Source: Cryptomeria japonica
Taxonomy: Eukaryota; Streptophyta; Pinopsida; Cupressales; Cupressaceae
Length of the DNA stretch: 64,000 bases
Direction: 5' to 3'
Assembly: GCF_030272615.1 (NCBI RefSeq)
Contig: NC_081405.1
Span: 603,742,677 to 603,806,676, forward strand
The position numbers and the translations under genes are program-made. Of the stretch, positions 37,442 to 49,894 are shown piece after piece (position 1 is the first letter of the stretch; the number at the start of each line of letters is the position of its first letter). The notes beneath the pieces are model-generated. The model was not told the DNA's origin. It saw only the letters and a list, made by a program, of their open reading frames with translations, and searched no databases.

Positions 37442-37901
37442 TGTTGGTGTAAATAATTATTCATCTTGGATATTATTACACCTTACTTAAGTTTACTTAG
37501 GAAATTCATTTCATAGTAGTTTGGGTATGAGACACTTGAGTGTTTTATGCCACATTGGGATAGTGTGTGTAGGAGAATTTCCACCTTTTGTGGGTTTATC
37601 TTGTTGTTACATTCCACATTCAGTGGGTGATCCACCTCATGTGGAATATTATATTGTTTCTCCTACCTACCCACAACTATTTCCTACCTACCCTTATTTA
37701 TTATTGAGCCACATTTCATGTTTGTGTGCTCACATATCCATATAGCCTTGCCTATATAAGCAAGCTCATATTCATTGTATGTAACTTTTGATGATCCAGT
37801 TGATCAATATTTTCTCGTAATAGAATACAATTTATTCCTATCAATATTTTGTCTCTCTATTGTATTTTTAATTGAGACCTTGATCTTGGCAAAATATCAC
37901 A
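37442..37901 (+). repeat. Copia element 1, right LTR
   Basis: The 460-bp LTR has TATATAAG at 37753-37760. It ends CA at 37901 and is immediately followed by TGGTATCAGAGC, a second intact primer site. Confidence 0.92.
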
Positions 37902-38373
37902 TGGTATCAGAGCTGGTCGTTATCTCACAATTATAATATCATAGAATTATGCTCCCAAAATTTCAGGAAAAATATCGAGGACTAGGTGCAAAGTGCACCT
38001 GGTCCGACCAACTTTTCAACAAATCTTCAGGGTCATTAGATATGATGATATTAGAGTGAATCCCAAAGTTATAGTTGATTCTGAGATGTTTTGATATGCA
38101 AAATTGGGCCTTAAAGGTAAAAATAGGACATAATTAGGGTTTATGATTAAATGATTTATTGAATGAATAAAATGAAATAGGGAACGCTTAGAGTAAAGGG
38201 ACCAACTTTATAATGTGTGTAGTGATGAAATATGAATTTAGATTTAATTAAAGTAATTAATTAAATGCTTAAAGGAGATTAGAAATGTAGGATACAAAAT
38301 ACACTAAGGCAAGTGCTAAACCAAGCGTGGAATTGTACCACCCTAGCAAGGGTGTACAATTTATGACGCTATA
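37902..38373 (+). other. Primer site plus unassigned leader-like sequence after the Copia 1 right LTR
   Basis: TGGTATCAGAGC at 37902-37913 is a perfect tRNA-iMet-type site. What follows does not match the leader behind the left LTR (16992-17195). No coding frame is supported. A short inverted pair near 38335-38360 (TGTACCACCC and GGGTGTACA) could form a hairpin. The region may be the truncated 5' leader of a related Copia element that shared this LTR. Confidence 0.5.
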
Positions 38374-40682
38374 GATGTAACTACCATGTGTGTGTTTTCG
38401 TACTATCACAATTTGGGACTAAATTTGTGCTTTGAGAAAATCCAAGAACTGATACTACTTTGACATAGACAAGTGATAGCTTTTTCTCATCTATGATTTT
38501 AACTTTGTAGATTATTAATGTCAAAAGATTTCTTTATCATCATTCTTTAGTGGTTTCCTTGGGTCACTACTGGAGTGTCCTAATAATTGTGATTCTTGTT
38601 TTATGATCTTTAACACTAAAAGAACTTACTAACCTTTTATCTAAGGCAAAGGACCGTGATGACTGCCAAGGTTGTTCCTGCAATGACTACCTTCCTTGAT
38701 CATTTCAATGACTGTGATACTAAATTTGTTATTGTAGTTTAGTGTCTTAGGGATGTAAGGTCATTATCCTCACCCTTAATCTTATTTCACTATCTTGCAC
38801 CTATCTAACATGTGATCTCTGATCCTTAGTCCTCTCTTGACTCTCTAAGATCTTACTGTAATAGTCTTGATATGCTCTCATTACTCCTGAAGGTGCTATC
38901 TTCTATTATCATAAAAGCTTGATAGACCGCTCTGAGTATTGCTCTCATATTTGTTCTTTGAAATTGGTAACAAAAAATTATTGTCTTTTAGAGATGCATT
39001 TTCTCTTAGATCATAATAACTGCTACAAATGTGATTCATATCATTATGACTATTTCTCTTGTATCAGACCTTCGTGTTCTTAAAAAAACACCATGTATAC
39101 TGTCATTCTTCAAGTTGACGAAGATCACTATCTTTTACACTTCTATAGCTCTTATGGGTTGTTGCTAAAATACTGTCATAGTGTTGCATTTGAATGCTTT
39201 GACTGACATGTTACCACTATGCTATGAGGTTTTGGAATCACTTCTCTAGACTTGGACTATACTAAGACTAAGAGATTGGCCATGGGGGTGTCCATGGGCT
39301 GTACTATTTTGTCTTGACAATGAATTGTGATTAAAAGTACTCATTGACATGATTGTCAAAGCCTTACTTTATCCTTGAATAAGACTGTAACTATAAATTT
39401 GAGGCCTTCTTCTTCTAAAACCCTTGAGATTGTCATTATTGTTTGCTTTTGATTGCCAAATCACATACTCTCCATGCTATCAGTATCCTGCTCCTTTTTA
39501 TTCCCCGACACTATTCTTATACTGTTCCATGATTGTTTTCTAAGATCTTATCTAAGTACTTGCTTGGCATGATGGCTCTTTTGTAACCTGTGATTGTATA
39601 AATTTCAAACCTCAGAAACTATAATGCATTATATTAGATGGTGTAACTTGTGTTTTAGAGTTCCTTTAATGCACTTTTCTTGACCTCCTCTGATTCGTGA
39701 ATGCACCTGACTACCCTGAGATCTTTATTATGGTTTTTCTATTGATCATACTTCTCTGTGAGGCCATTTTTATTAATATCACTTTCACACTTATGTGATG
39801 GCTCTAGTCACCTGTTGAAAATTGAATGCAACCTTATTCATTGTTGTATGTGCTATCATTGGATGCTAGTTTATACTATCATTGAGTGACAATATATGGG
39901 ACTCTGGATATTGTTGTGTTCTTTGTTTAACAAGATGATTAGTGTCACCTCATGAGTGATGACTGGTATGTTAAGTTCAACCATTGTGGGAGCCCATTTT
40001 AACCCACATACCTAATATTTATAAAATGGAAACCTGTTCTATACCTGCATAGTGAACAAATAAATTAGATAAAACATGATACTTGCTGCTATCTCATGGA
40101 ACCTTCTTTTTGCACTGACTCTTTGCCTCTAATTTTGGTATGCTGATTACTATAGGAATGCATTTTGATATTCTTATGTAGATGAACTATATTAATGTTG
40201 AGTTTGAGTATGAGAATATGATAATCCTCATTTCTCTAACATCATTTTTCCAAATCTCTTGCAGGTACTAATGGATTGGGAGTGAAAGAAGGTGGAGTGG
40301 ATGAGCAAATGTGGCTCGACAACTCTCTCAAGTTCAGACTTGTCATTCGAGGCAATGACAGCTTACCCTGGTCTCCTACTCATTCTTTCTTCTGTTATAT
40401 AGTTTATTTTCATGATGTATGAAAATATATGTCTATGGTTTCAGCTATTCCCATGACTTGTGTGGGATACCTTATAAATTATTGTAAATAAAAATCAATT
40501 TCTATGCAATCTTTTGGTGTTGTTTCTTGAAAATATTTGCATAATGAAATAAAATTCAAATTTTGGAATCATAATATACAAAATGAAGGACTTGTAATTT
40601 TTTTTTGTGTACCTTTATTCGTCTACAATGTTTAAGGCCACATTAGGTCACCAAATTTAATTGTAGTGAAATTTAGGTAACA
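38374..40682 (-). repeat. Left LTR fragment of Ty3 element C
   Basis: This is a direct repeat of 59614-61912, 2.3 kb, roughly nine bases in ten identical by eye. Its right end GGTAACA is followed by the minus-strand string GAGAGGTTGCCAAAA, a plausible polypurine tract. The left end is truncated relative to the right LTR region. It contains no coding frame with family features. Confidence 0.7.
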
Positions 40683-41057
40683 TTTTGGCAACCTCTCAGG
40701 GTTGTTTGCTTGCTAAACAAAACAAAACCAGTAACCTAGGATATATATTGGGCATTAAGTCAAAATTTCCCTCTTTATTACTTCTAAAAACTGCAACTCA
40801 ACATTTGAAAAAATAAACAAAATAAAAAATGAAGTACTTTGGCTCTGTGTACATGTGGGCTTGCAAATTGTGCATCAACACCTATTTTGAAAATTGAAAC
40901 TGAACTAAAAATTGAGATTTGAAATCTAAAATCTAAAAAACAATCTAAAAACTGAAAACAACAATGTGCTAGGAGCACTGATTGAAAACTGAAAAATAAA
41001 ATAAAAGAAAAACCGAACACAACTATTCTAATATGTACATATGCAAACATTTAGTAC
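40683..41057 (-). other. 3' untranslated part of Ty3 element C
   Basis: This AT-rich sequence lies between the pol stop (41058-41060) and the left LTR. No gene is seen. Confidence 0.5.
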
Positions 41058-43640
41058 TTAATAGAACGACTTGAGGTGAATCCTATTGATAGGGATTTGC
41101 AACACCTCTCCATCCAACTTTGAAAGTTGGAATGCATTATTCTACTTGCATTCTATGATAATATATGGGCCATCCGAAATGGCATCAAACTTGGTATTCA
41201 TCCCACTTACAAAAAAGATCACCTTCATTGAATACTCTCGAGACTGCTTTTTTGTCAAATGTCCTTTTCACCCAAGCATGGTGAATTTACAACTTTCTAA
41301 ATGCTTTTTTTCATGTTTCTTCTAACTCTATGAGTTGTGCAATCTTGATCTGCATTGGCTACTCCTCAAGTAACTCTAGCTCCTTAACATAGTTCAGAGT
41401 TGGAAATTAAACTGAGTTAGGTAGCTTGGCCGCTTTGCCATAAGTTAAAACATAATGTGAGTTACCTATTGATCTTTTTGGAGTAATTTTGTCAGCCCAA
41501 AGGGCTAACTTGATATTTTCATACCAAGTTCTCTGGTTCTCAACAATGATCTTCTTAATGATGTTGATCAAGTTCTTATTAGTTGATTCGTCCCATCCAT
41601 TACCCTGAGGGTAATAATTGGATGAAGTATTCAAATATATATTATGCTTGATTGGCCAATATGACACTCTTAGACCAATGAAATATTAAGCATTATTAGA
41701 AATGATTTCTTTTGGGGTACCAAACCTGGACACCAAGTCTTTATAGAAGTTCAGAACAAAAGTTTCATTTTCTTCTCTGAATGGTACTACTTTTGTCCAC
41801 TTTGTGAAATAATCAGTTGCTTTAAGAATCCAATTTTGACCTACACTAGAGGGTGGATTAATAGGTCCAATAAAATCAAGCCCCCATTTTTCAAAGGGCT
41901 GGTCAACTTTTATTGGTTACAAAGGCAAGGATGCAAGCCTTTGTTTGCCTACAAACAATGAACACTTTTCACATTTTCTTACCCATGAATTAGCATCCTT
42001 AAACAAATCTGGCCAATAATAACCATCTCTCATCATTTTTAGAGCTATTGTTCTAGCCACAAAGTGACCTCCTAAAGGTCCTTCATGAAATTATTGCAAA
42101 ACTCTATCAATCTATTCTGATTCAATACATCTTAATAAAACATTATTATATCTCTTTTTAAACAAAACTCCATCAATTAGTGCATAAGGAATGACTTTTA
42201 GTTTGAAATACCTTCTTTTTTACCTGTCCAAACCTTCCGGATAGTCACCCGTTTGCAGATAATGAGCAATCTTTTGATTCCAAGTTGTTGGTACAACTGG
42301 GACAACAGGTTGTTCATCATTTCTGAACACTGTTTCAACTTTCTATTCTTCTTCCTTGTTGTTTTTTTCACTTCCAGCAAGTTGTTTGCACAAACCTCTA
42401 CCTCTAACCATCTTTGTAACCTTGATGGATATGCCACATTCCATCCCTTTAGTAATCCAACCTGCTCTTTTATCATTTATGTCTTTGCTCAGTAGAAAAT
42501 CCTTGACTGTTGGATGAGAAATCATCAATTAGATTTTATTGTTAGAGAACATATGCCTAAATTTTTTTAGTCTCCTTATCACAATTAACACATGCTTCTC
42601 TACAAATGAATATCTAGTTTCATAGTCATGCAAAATCAGACTCAAGAGTGCAATAGGCTATTCTAAGTCTTCATTATTTTGTTGGCACAACATAGCAGAA
42701 ATGGTATCCTCACTCCCAAAAGCATACATAATGAAATTTTTCTCAAAATTAGGATTAATGAGAGTAGGGGCTGCTGAAAGTGCTTGTTTTATCTCTTCAA
42801 AGTTGTTTTAACCTTCCCTAGTCCACTGAAAAGGTGTGTTCTTCTCGAGCATGGATGTAAGTGGTTGCATTATTGCTGCAATATTAGGAATAAACCTTCT
42901 AATAAAGTTAATCCTACCTATGAAACTCTGAAGACCCTTCTTATTTGCAGGTAATGGAAAAACAAGTATGGCTGTGATCCTTTTTGGATCAATTGCAATT
43001 CCATGTTTTGAAACAATATATCCCAACAACTTCCCTTCATGGACTGCAAAAATACTCTTTTTGGGATTCAATGATATGCCATACTTCCTGCACCTTTCAA
43101 AAACTCCTGAGATGGTCAAGATGTTCATTGGCCTTCTTAGAACATACAGTAACATCATCTAAATAAACCAAAACAAACTTATTTATAAGGCCTTGAAATT
43201 CCATGTCCATTTCTCTTTGGAATGTTGTCCTTGCATTGGACAATCCAAAGGGCATTTTGTTATAAGCCATTGTATCCCACTTGGTGGTAAATGTTGTTTT
43301 GTATTGATTTTCCTCTTTAAATAGAATTTGGTTATATCCTAAATAACCATCAAGCATTGAAAACCTTTTTGAACTTGAAACAACCTACAAAATTTGCTCC
43401 ATTGAGGGCAGTAGGTAATGGTCTTTCATGGAGGCTCTATTTAAGTCTCTAAAATCAACACAAAGCCTAAGTTCACTATTTTTCTTCCTAACATGAACTA
43501 GATTTGATATCTAGGATATGCGTTTTATGGAAAATATGATATTTCCTTCAATCGGCTTATTCAATTATGTTCTCATCATATGTTCAAGTTTTGGATTAAG
43601 AGGTCTTTGTCTTCGCCTCACCAATTTTTCATTTTCTACC
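41058..43640 (-). pseudogene. Ty3 element C: RT, RNase H and integrase
   Basis: RT starts near 43545 (NLVHVRKKNSELRLCVDFRD) with MLDGYLGYNQI and the catalytic YLDD near 43165. A one-base frame change lies at about 43100-43160. The thumb region follows (KSIFAVHEGKLLGYIVSKHG). The RNase H behind RT reads FIMYAFGSEDTISAML near 42735, with no aspartate at the usual first catalytic position. The integrase has zinc ligands CEKC near 41975 and WGLDFIGPI (first aspartate kept). At the second site it reads IISNNA rather than a DN pair. Near the third site it reads GNGWDESTNK (glutamate kept). The C-terminal domain ends at the stop at 41058. Confidence 0.85.
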
Positions 43641-44079
43641 AGCTCTATAGTATGCTGGGCTAAATGAGGATCATATCCTTTTAAATCTTCATACTTCCAT
43701 GCAAAAATATCACTGAATTATTGACAAAGAAGAATAAAATCTTTCTTTGTTGAGGTGTACATAACTTGCCAATTTTCAGCATCTTATCCTTGAAAATTTC
43801 AACAGGCTCATAGTGTTGTTTCTTCACAAATAGGCTACCTTTGTCTTTTCTGACTTGATCATCTGTATTAAAAATTGATTCAAAGATTACCAAACCCTTG
43901 GGCAGCTTTTTGTTCTTCAATTGAAGAATCTATTTTTCATATTGATCAATAAACTTTCGCTTATTTTTGGTAGAAAAATCAGCTTCTTCAATTAGAAAGT
44001 TGGTAATTTGTTCATCAGAATAAAAAACTTGCCAATTAACACTATTATCTAGAACTGAGGGCCTTACAACAACCTTAAC

Positions 44080-44500
44080 ATATTGCTAGCTATCAATATT
44101 TTCTCTCTTTTGGAATATCAAACTAAGCACCCAAGACAACTAGTCTATCTGCTTCCTTATTCTGATTTCTTGGTACAGACAAGTAGTTAAAAGCCTAAAA
44201 ATCTTCAATCAAATCCGAGATTCTATGCTTGTACATTTTTAAAACACCATTTTTGGTGACATGAATATTTATAACTTGGTTAATCACTAACTTTCTCTCA
44301 CCAAAGACTTGTAAACATTTAGTATTTTTCTTTCTAGCCCATTCTAAACCATGTGCGAGTGACTCATTCTATTTTATTATTTGTACAATTGAAAGAAAAT
44401 CTGAAAGCAGTGTAATATTTCATACCTTTGGTTGAAACAAGCATAACACCACCTACCGAACCTAGTTTACCTTTTGAACCATCGAAATAGAGTCGTTAAA
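44080..44500 (-). pseudogene. Ty3 element C: RNase H-like domain upstream of RT
   Basis: On the minus strand YFDGSKGKLGSVGGVMLVS (44490-44434) is followed, after a frameshift, by LAHGLEWARKKN and LQVFGERKLVINQV, then by SVPRNQNKEADRLVVLGA. This is the layout of the archaeal-type RNase H found in Tat-group elements. The first aspartate, a glutamate near the second site and the last aspartate are visible; the third site reads GER where GDS is usual. The domain lies between protease and RT, unlike in element B. Confidence 0.75.
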
Positions 44501-44729
44501 CCTGATTTTTCTGCTCTTCTAACTACTGGTCTTGCTGGCTATCATCTTTTTCAAGGTTAGGAACAACAATACCTTCTTCATGGATCATGTAAATACCAAT
44601 TCCTACTTCATCCATATTACTAAAAGGACCGTCTTCATTATTTTGAGATGCCCACTCATCTAAGATCACATGAAGTATGCCCTCAATAGGTGTGTCTAGA
44701 TCTTGGATAGTGGGTACTTCTGTAGGATT

Positions 44730-45359
44730 TCAAATAAGATCTGCATTTATGGGTTTTGGTGTGTATGTTTCTAGATGGTCATTGATCAAAGGCTCTGATT
44801 TAATGGTCACCTTAGTGCCATATATGGTTCTAAAGAACATGTGAGACCAATCAGAGGAAAGGTAACCTCCTAACTTAGTTGAAAAATCCCTAGATAAGCA
44901 AATAGCAAAATATGGTGGTAGGTCAGTTATGTAGATATCTTGTCGGATTATGAAATTGAGGTAGGCATTCAAGGTCAAACCAAGGTAGTTAATCACTCCA
45001 ATTGACTTTACAGTTGTACCATCTAGCTGGACAACTCCTTTAGAAATAGGTTCATATATCAAACCAAGCTTGCTAGCTAGTTGTTTAGGCATTATTGAAC
45101 CGTTGGCTCCTAAATATATCATGCAATTATGAATTAGATGCTAGTTGACTATTAAGGTCACATAAAAAAGAGGAGGTTTTGTTATTTGGGCTAATTGATT
45201 ACTCTTATGCTGAGTATCATTGGTTAGCATAACTTTAGGCTGATCTTTCAGAGGATCATTGGTTAAGGAAAGATTAGCTAAGGCTTCTTGCAGCAAATCT
45301 TTTTGACCAGGAATGTGCAAAGCATCTATCATAGACATAGAAACAATGGTATTTTTCAT
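44730..45359 (-). pseudogene. Ty3 element C: protease
   Basis: The retropepsin-like motif reads MIYLGANGSIMPKQLASKLG (45122-45063). The usual aspartate is replaced by tyrosine, which removes the catalytic residue. The downstream part includes ICLSRDFSTKLGGYLSSDWS, typical of this group. The upstream piece (45359-45141) is a linker. A stop separates the two. Confidence 0.75.
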
Positions 45360-47169
45360 AGATTTAATAATATTTAAAGTTGGAGCACTAACATTTTGCT
45401 GTATTTTTAGAATAAAAAGCTTTGCTTGTGCTGTATTAGGATGAAAGTGTTCTTTTTGCTATTCTTTTGCTGCTATAGGTTGTCCTCTTGGTAAAATCTG
45501 CACATTTTGGACAGGTGGAGGTACCCTAGCTACTGGATGGCTTGTGGAAGCTTGTTGTTTTCCTTTGTCTCCCTACTGTTGATCTTTATTAGCTTGTTTC
45601 CGATCATTTCTAGCTTGCTGTTGATGATTTGCAACTTGTTGTCCTATGTCAATAACATTCTTTTTTGATCTTTTATTGGCAACAATAGGTGTATAAGGTC
45701 AATTTTGCACTTGTGGTTGATTAAATCCACAATATTCTTCACCCTGCCAATTTATTAGAGCAGCTTCAGGATCTTTTGGTTCCTTAATAATACCTGCATC
45801 TTGAAAAGACATAAAATTATTCTGTACCATCAAAGCTTGTGACTGCACATGCATTGCATTCAAGCATGATGCTTGATTATGGGCTTGTTGACACGAAAAA
45901 CACCAATCTTGTGCCAAGTTGTTCTATACATGCATAATTTCTTTTGAATTGCTAGTAGTATTTTGATTATACTGGCATGTTATTATGATTCCTTCTTTGA
46001 TTCGGAGGATCAACTTGGTAATTAGGTCTATTAGGCTGATATTGGGCTTGGTAAGGTCTGTAATTTTGACCTTGCTAAATTTTAAGGCTTACTAAATCAT
46101 TGTTGACAGTCTGCAATAATTTTGCCATCTTTTCTTGTGTACCCTTAAGCTCTTGGAGTTCTAAATTTGTTGTAACAACATTGTTATGAGCAAAAGTTTG
46201 AAATCCTAATACTGGAACAACGGGTAATACAACTATAGGGGTGCTTGTAAAGGCATTAATGGCTGAATATCAGGAAAGATGGGCATAGGAGGACTAGGAG
46301 AAATTTTACTAGCCCGAATAAGGTAGTTTTTAGCTATAAAATCTACGTCATATGCTACTGGTAATGTAACTCCACCCATAGACTAAATCATAACAACAAT
46401 ATCATTGTTTAAAACCCTTGAATAATACAAAAAATGCATGATCAATAGAAGGTCTTACCGTTGTGGGTATTCTGCTCCAGTTTCTCTTAAAACGGTAATT
46501 GAAATCAATCATCTAATCTTGTGGAGATGTTTTAATGGTCGCCATTTGTTCAATTAGAGAAAGATGATCTGACTTGTCTGAAAATTGCTTGGTCAATTTC
46601 TCTCCCAGATCATCCCATGAATTGACTGAATTTATAGGCAAACCTCTGAATCATTGGAGTGCTTTGTCTTTGAATGATACCACTAACAACCTGATATCCA
46701 CATTCTCTTGCATTATATGGTGAACACCACATAGGAAAGCCACATCTCTTATGTATTCAATTGGTGTGGTGTGATCTTCACCCATGAAGATAGGTAGATT
46801 CTTTAGAGATGCTACTAGTATAGGATCATGTTGAGTCAAATTTAATGGGCCACCCCCATCAAATGGTACAAAAGTACATGTTCTCTTATGATCATTGGAT
46901 GTACTGGAGGATTAACTAGTATATTTAATGGAGGATTTACTGGTGGTGGGTACTTGAGGTGTAGATACGGTGAATAAAAGGTTTGTACATATTGCAAAAT
47001 TAGGTTGAGAATTAGGAAGATTAGACAGAGGATGGGAATTTGGAAGGCTGGGCAGAAATTTAGCTGATGAATTCAATGCCTTATTCATTGTTCTAGGTCT
47101 CCTTTGTGATGGTGGTAACTCAGTATGCTCAACCGGGTCCACACTTTGTCTTGTCTGAATCTTTCTCAT
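45360..47169 (-). pseudogene. Ty3 element C: Gag region
   Basis: The probable start at 47169 reads MRKIQTRQSVDPVEHTELPP. The gag core begins near 46839 (LPIFMGEDHTTPIEYIRDV) and continues with INSVNSWDDLGEKLTKQFS. A zinc-knuckle-like CFSCQQAHNQASC (CX2CX3HX4C) lies near 45900. Stops and frame changes separate the pieces. Confidence 0.7.
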
Positions 47170-47291
47170 ATGCTATTAAAACTTGTTCTGTACATAAAAA
47201 CCAAAAAATAAAACTTCAAAAGGCTATAATAACTACTGTCAATACCAAAACAACCAAAAAAATGAAGCTTTTTTGAGTTGTAAAAGCTCAA

Positions 47292-47313
47292 ATTTGTCCC
47301 ACCGGGTGTTCCA
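47292..47313 (-). promoter_or_regulatory. Primer-binding site of Ty3 element C
   Basis: On the minus strand TGGAACACCCGGTGGGACAA lies just inside the LTR edge near 47322. It shares CCCGGTGGGAC with the site of element B. Confidence 0.7.
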
Positions 47314-47321
47314 AAAACTAT

Positions 47322-49894
47322 TGTCATGAAGGATTGCATCTGTGATGGCTAAGTATGAAACCCAACAATCTCGTGATACATGGGAATACTTTCAGGCCTG
47401 TGGGTTGCCTATGCTAAAAGTAAACCTCCAAATTATAGGCCAACTTCCTTTTTGATGAATCTCCTACAAATAACTTTCTTGTGGAAAAAGGGATAAAGAG
47501 CTTGCATGCAATGAAAACCTAACCCTAATGGAGGTGATACACCAAATAATGATGTAGTTCTACTTGCTATCCTAAAACTATAACCAACTATGATAAATAA
47601 CTAATTTATCTCACAAATCAAATAAGATCATGAAATTCATAAACATTTCATGTGAAGGTTCTATGTCATCCAATTTTGCATTAAAAAAAAGTGATTTTTC
47701 ACATGCAACAATTGAAAACGAGATGAACACAACCCACAACCAAAATTTGCAATGAAATCTTCCTATTTCTGCAAAGCATAAATGAGATGGAGCAAAGGAT
47801 TCATAAAATCACAATAACTCTATCAAATCATTCACCTGACAATGGAGAAACAAAAATAATTAACAAGGAAACTATACTCTCTATTGCATATTGAAAAAAA
47901 AAATCTCTATTACAAACTGAAAACTGATAAAACCCTGAGCTACAATGATTTTTTGCTATATGTGTAAGCAAAAGGAAAGAACTAGAGGGGAAAATGAAGG
48001 AGGAGAAAATAATATATAGATCTCCAACTCCTAAACATAGTGAGCTAAACATAGCATGTAAAAACTCTCCTTCAATAAACCCTAATGTGAAAATCTGCAT
48101 GAGAAAAAGCCTTGGGTGGATTCGCTCAAAATGGCACAAAAAACTCATGTGAAACACTACCAATAATAGCCTCCATAGCTAAAAATAGCTCTCTAACCCA
48201 AGCTGCATGAAAAAGTCTCCCTCTGCTGTAGATAGAATTGCCACACTACTAAAAATAGCCTTGAGAAAAGCACTCTTCCTTTGAAAATCTCTCCATGATG
48301 CACATAGCCAAATATAGCAATGAGAAAAAGTAACCCCCTCTACTGAAAATCTGCATGCACTCGATAAAGCCTTCCTTTATTTATAAATTTATTTTTACAC
48401 TTAAAATATAAAACAATTCATTTTATTTTTTCTTAAGTTTTAAAATAATTTATTTATTTTCCTTGCAATAACCTTTTTATAATTTCATATATTTTTACTA
48501 AGATTTTGAAGAATTATTCTCAATAAAAATACATTAATTATAACTATATTTTAAGCTCATTTTTTTTTATAACTTAACATATATTAATTAAGATTTTTAA
48601 ATAATAAATCTTAATTAATATATGTTAACTTATAATATACAATCAAAATTTTAAAGAGCCTTAAGCTCTTCGCCCTTTGCATATGTGGGCTTACAATACT
48701 AGGTTCAATGACTTGAAGTCATTGACCACAACCTATAAGATTTGTTTTAGTTAAAAACAAATAAAAAAAGAAGCCTGTGAGAGAAGAATAGGGTATGCAA
48801 ATAAAGATATTTTCAAACATTAATTTTATTTTATTCTTTTCGCAACTCTTTGTATTGTTGAAGAAGATTGTTCTTTGTGGCATGCACACATTGCTAGGTT
48901 TGGAAGTGGAACTCGAACTGAGACTGAAACTAGGGTTTTTGTGAGCCTTATCTGCATGATTTCAGATTAGAATCTGGTATGTGATGGCATTTTCTTCTTC
49001 TCTGCCGCTCTTTTTCTGGAAGCACTGGGTCTTTGCTTTTATGTGCATGCAACCTAGGGTTCTTTGTGAAAACTTTTTAATTCATGCACTCGAAAAGATT
49101 AAAGATTTCTTATCTCTGTATTTTTTGATAAATGTTGTAAGAAAACATCTTTTGATTACACCTTGCTTCTATTTTAAGGTTTTGATCTTTTTCACTCTCT
49201 GTGCAGGCATTTTCTTGAACTATAGATATATTATTTACTATGCATAGAGTTTTGATTAAAAATCCTAATAATAGTATTCTTTCATTATATTTTCGGCCAT
49301 GAGGGTTTTTGACAGTGTATAGATCTACTAAAAATTGCTAAACCCTTGGATATTACAATCCTTGATACATCGTGGCTCTATTGTGCTCCATTGGGTCTGT
49401 TATTACAAATCTACAATGTTATTTCAATAGATTGTTGTAGCTTTTGAGAGCTACTAGTGTGCTTGAAGTCTTCCTACTGCTCCATTTAATGTGCTTGTGA
49501 TCATGACCTGAGAACCACTATTGTTATGTGATATGACTGTAGCTGTTATTATGTCCTTTTTGACTGCTCTTATGCCCAAATGAGAGGATTGTATTTCATC
49601 AGAGACTATTCTTTCTCTTCATGTTTTTTGAATGAACATACCATCCAATTTGCTTACTCATGTTATGCTTTGACAGTTAAATGCTCTTGGGTTTCAATTT
49701 ACTGTCATTGTGTTATTGAGACCATCTTAAAATTATTTAAATCTTGAAGCTCTTAATGATTGTTCTAGGCCTGTAAATTAATGTTGTATGGACTATTATT
49801 TTTGCTTCAGTTATAGCTTCATTCATTGTTCATTAAACTATATTGATGTACTACTTTTCTGTGATCTCTTGATACAAGGTATCTGTGTATTCCA
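47322..49894 (-). repeat. Right LTR region of Ty3 element C, part nearest the primer site
   Basis: It begins TGTCATGAAGG next to the primer site. On the minus strand TTTATAAATAAAGG near 48375 could be the LTR promoter, about 1 kb from the primer site. AT-rich inverted strings lie at 48560-48640. It contains no coding domain. The LTR would total about 7 kb once Copia element 2 is removed, which is long but not unknown for this group. Confidence 0.45.

Noticed and set aside
38374-40682. Host gene or segmental duplication explaining the 2.3-kb repeat pair
   Set aside because: No frame with family features is present. The repeat ends in CA beside a plausible polypurine tract and brackets a Ty3 coding region, so an LTR is the simpler reading.
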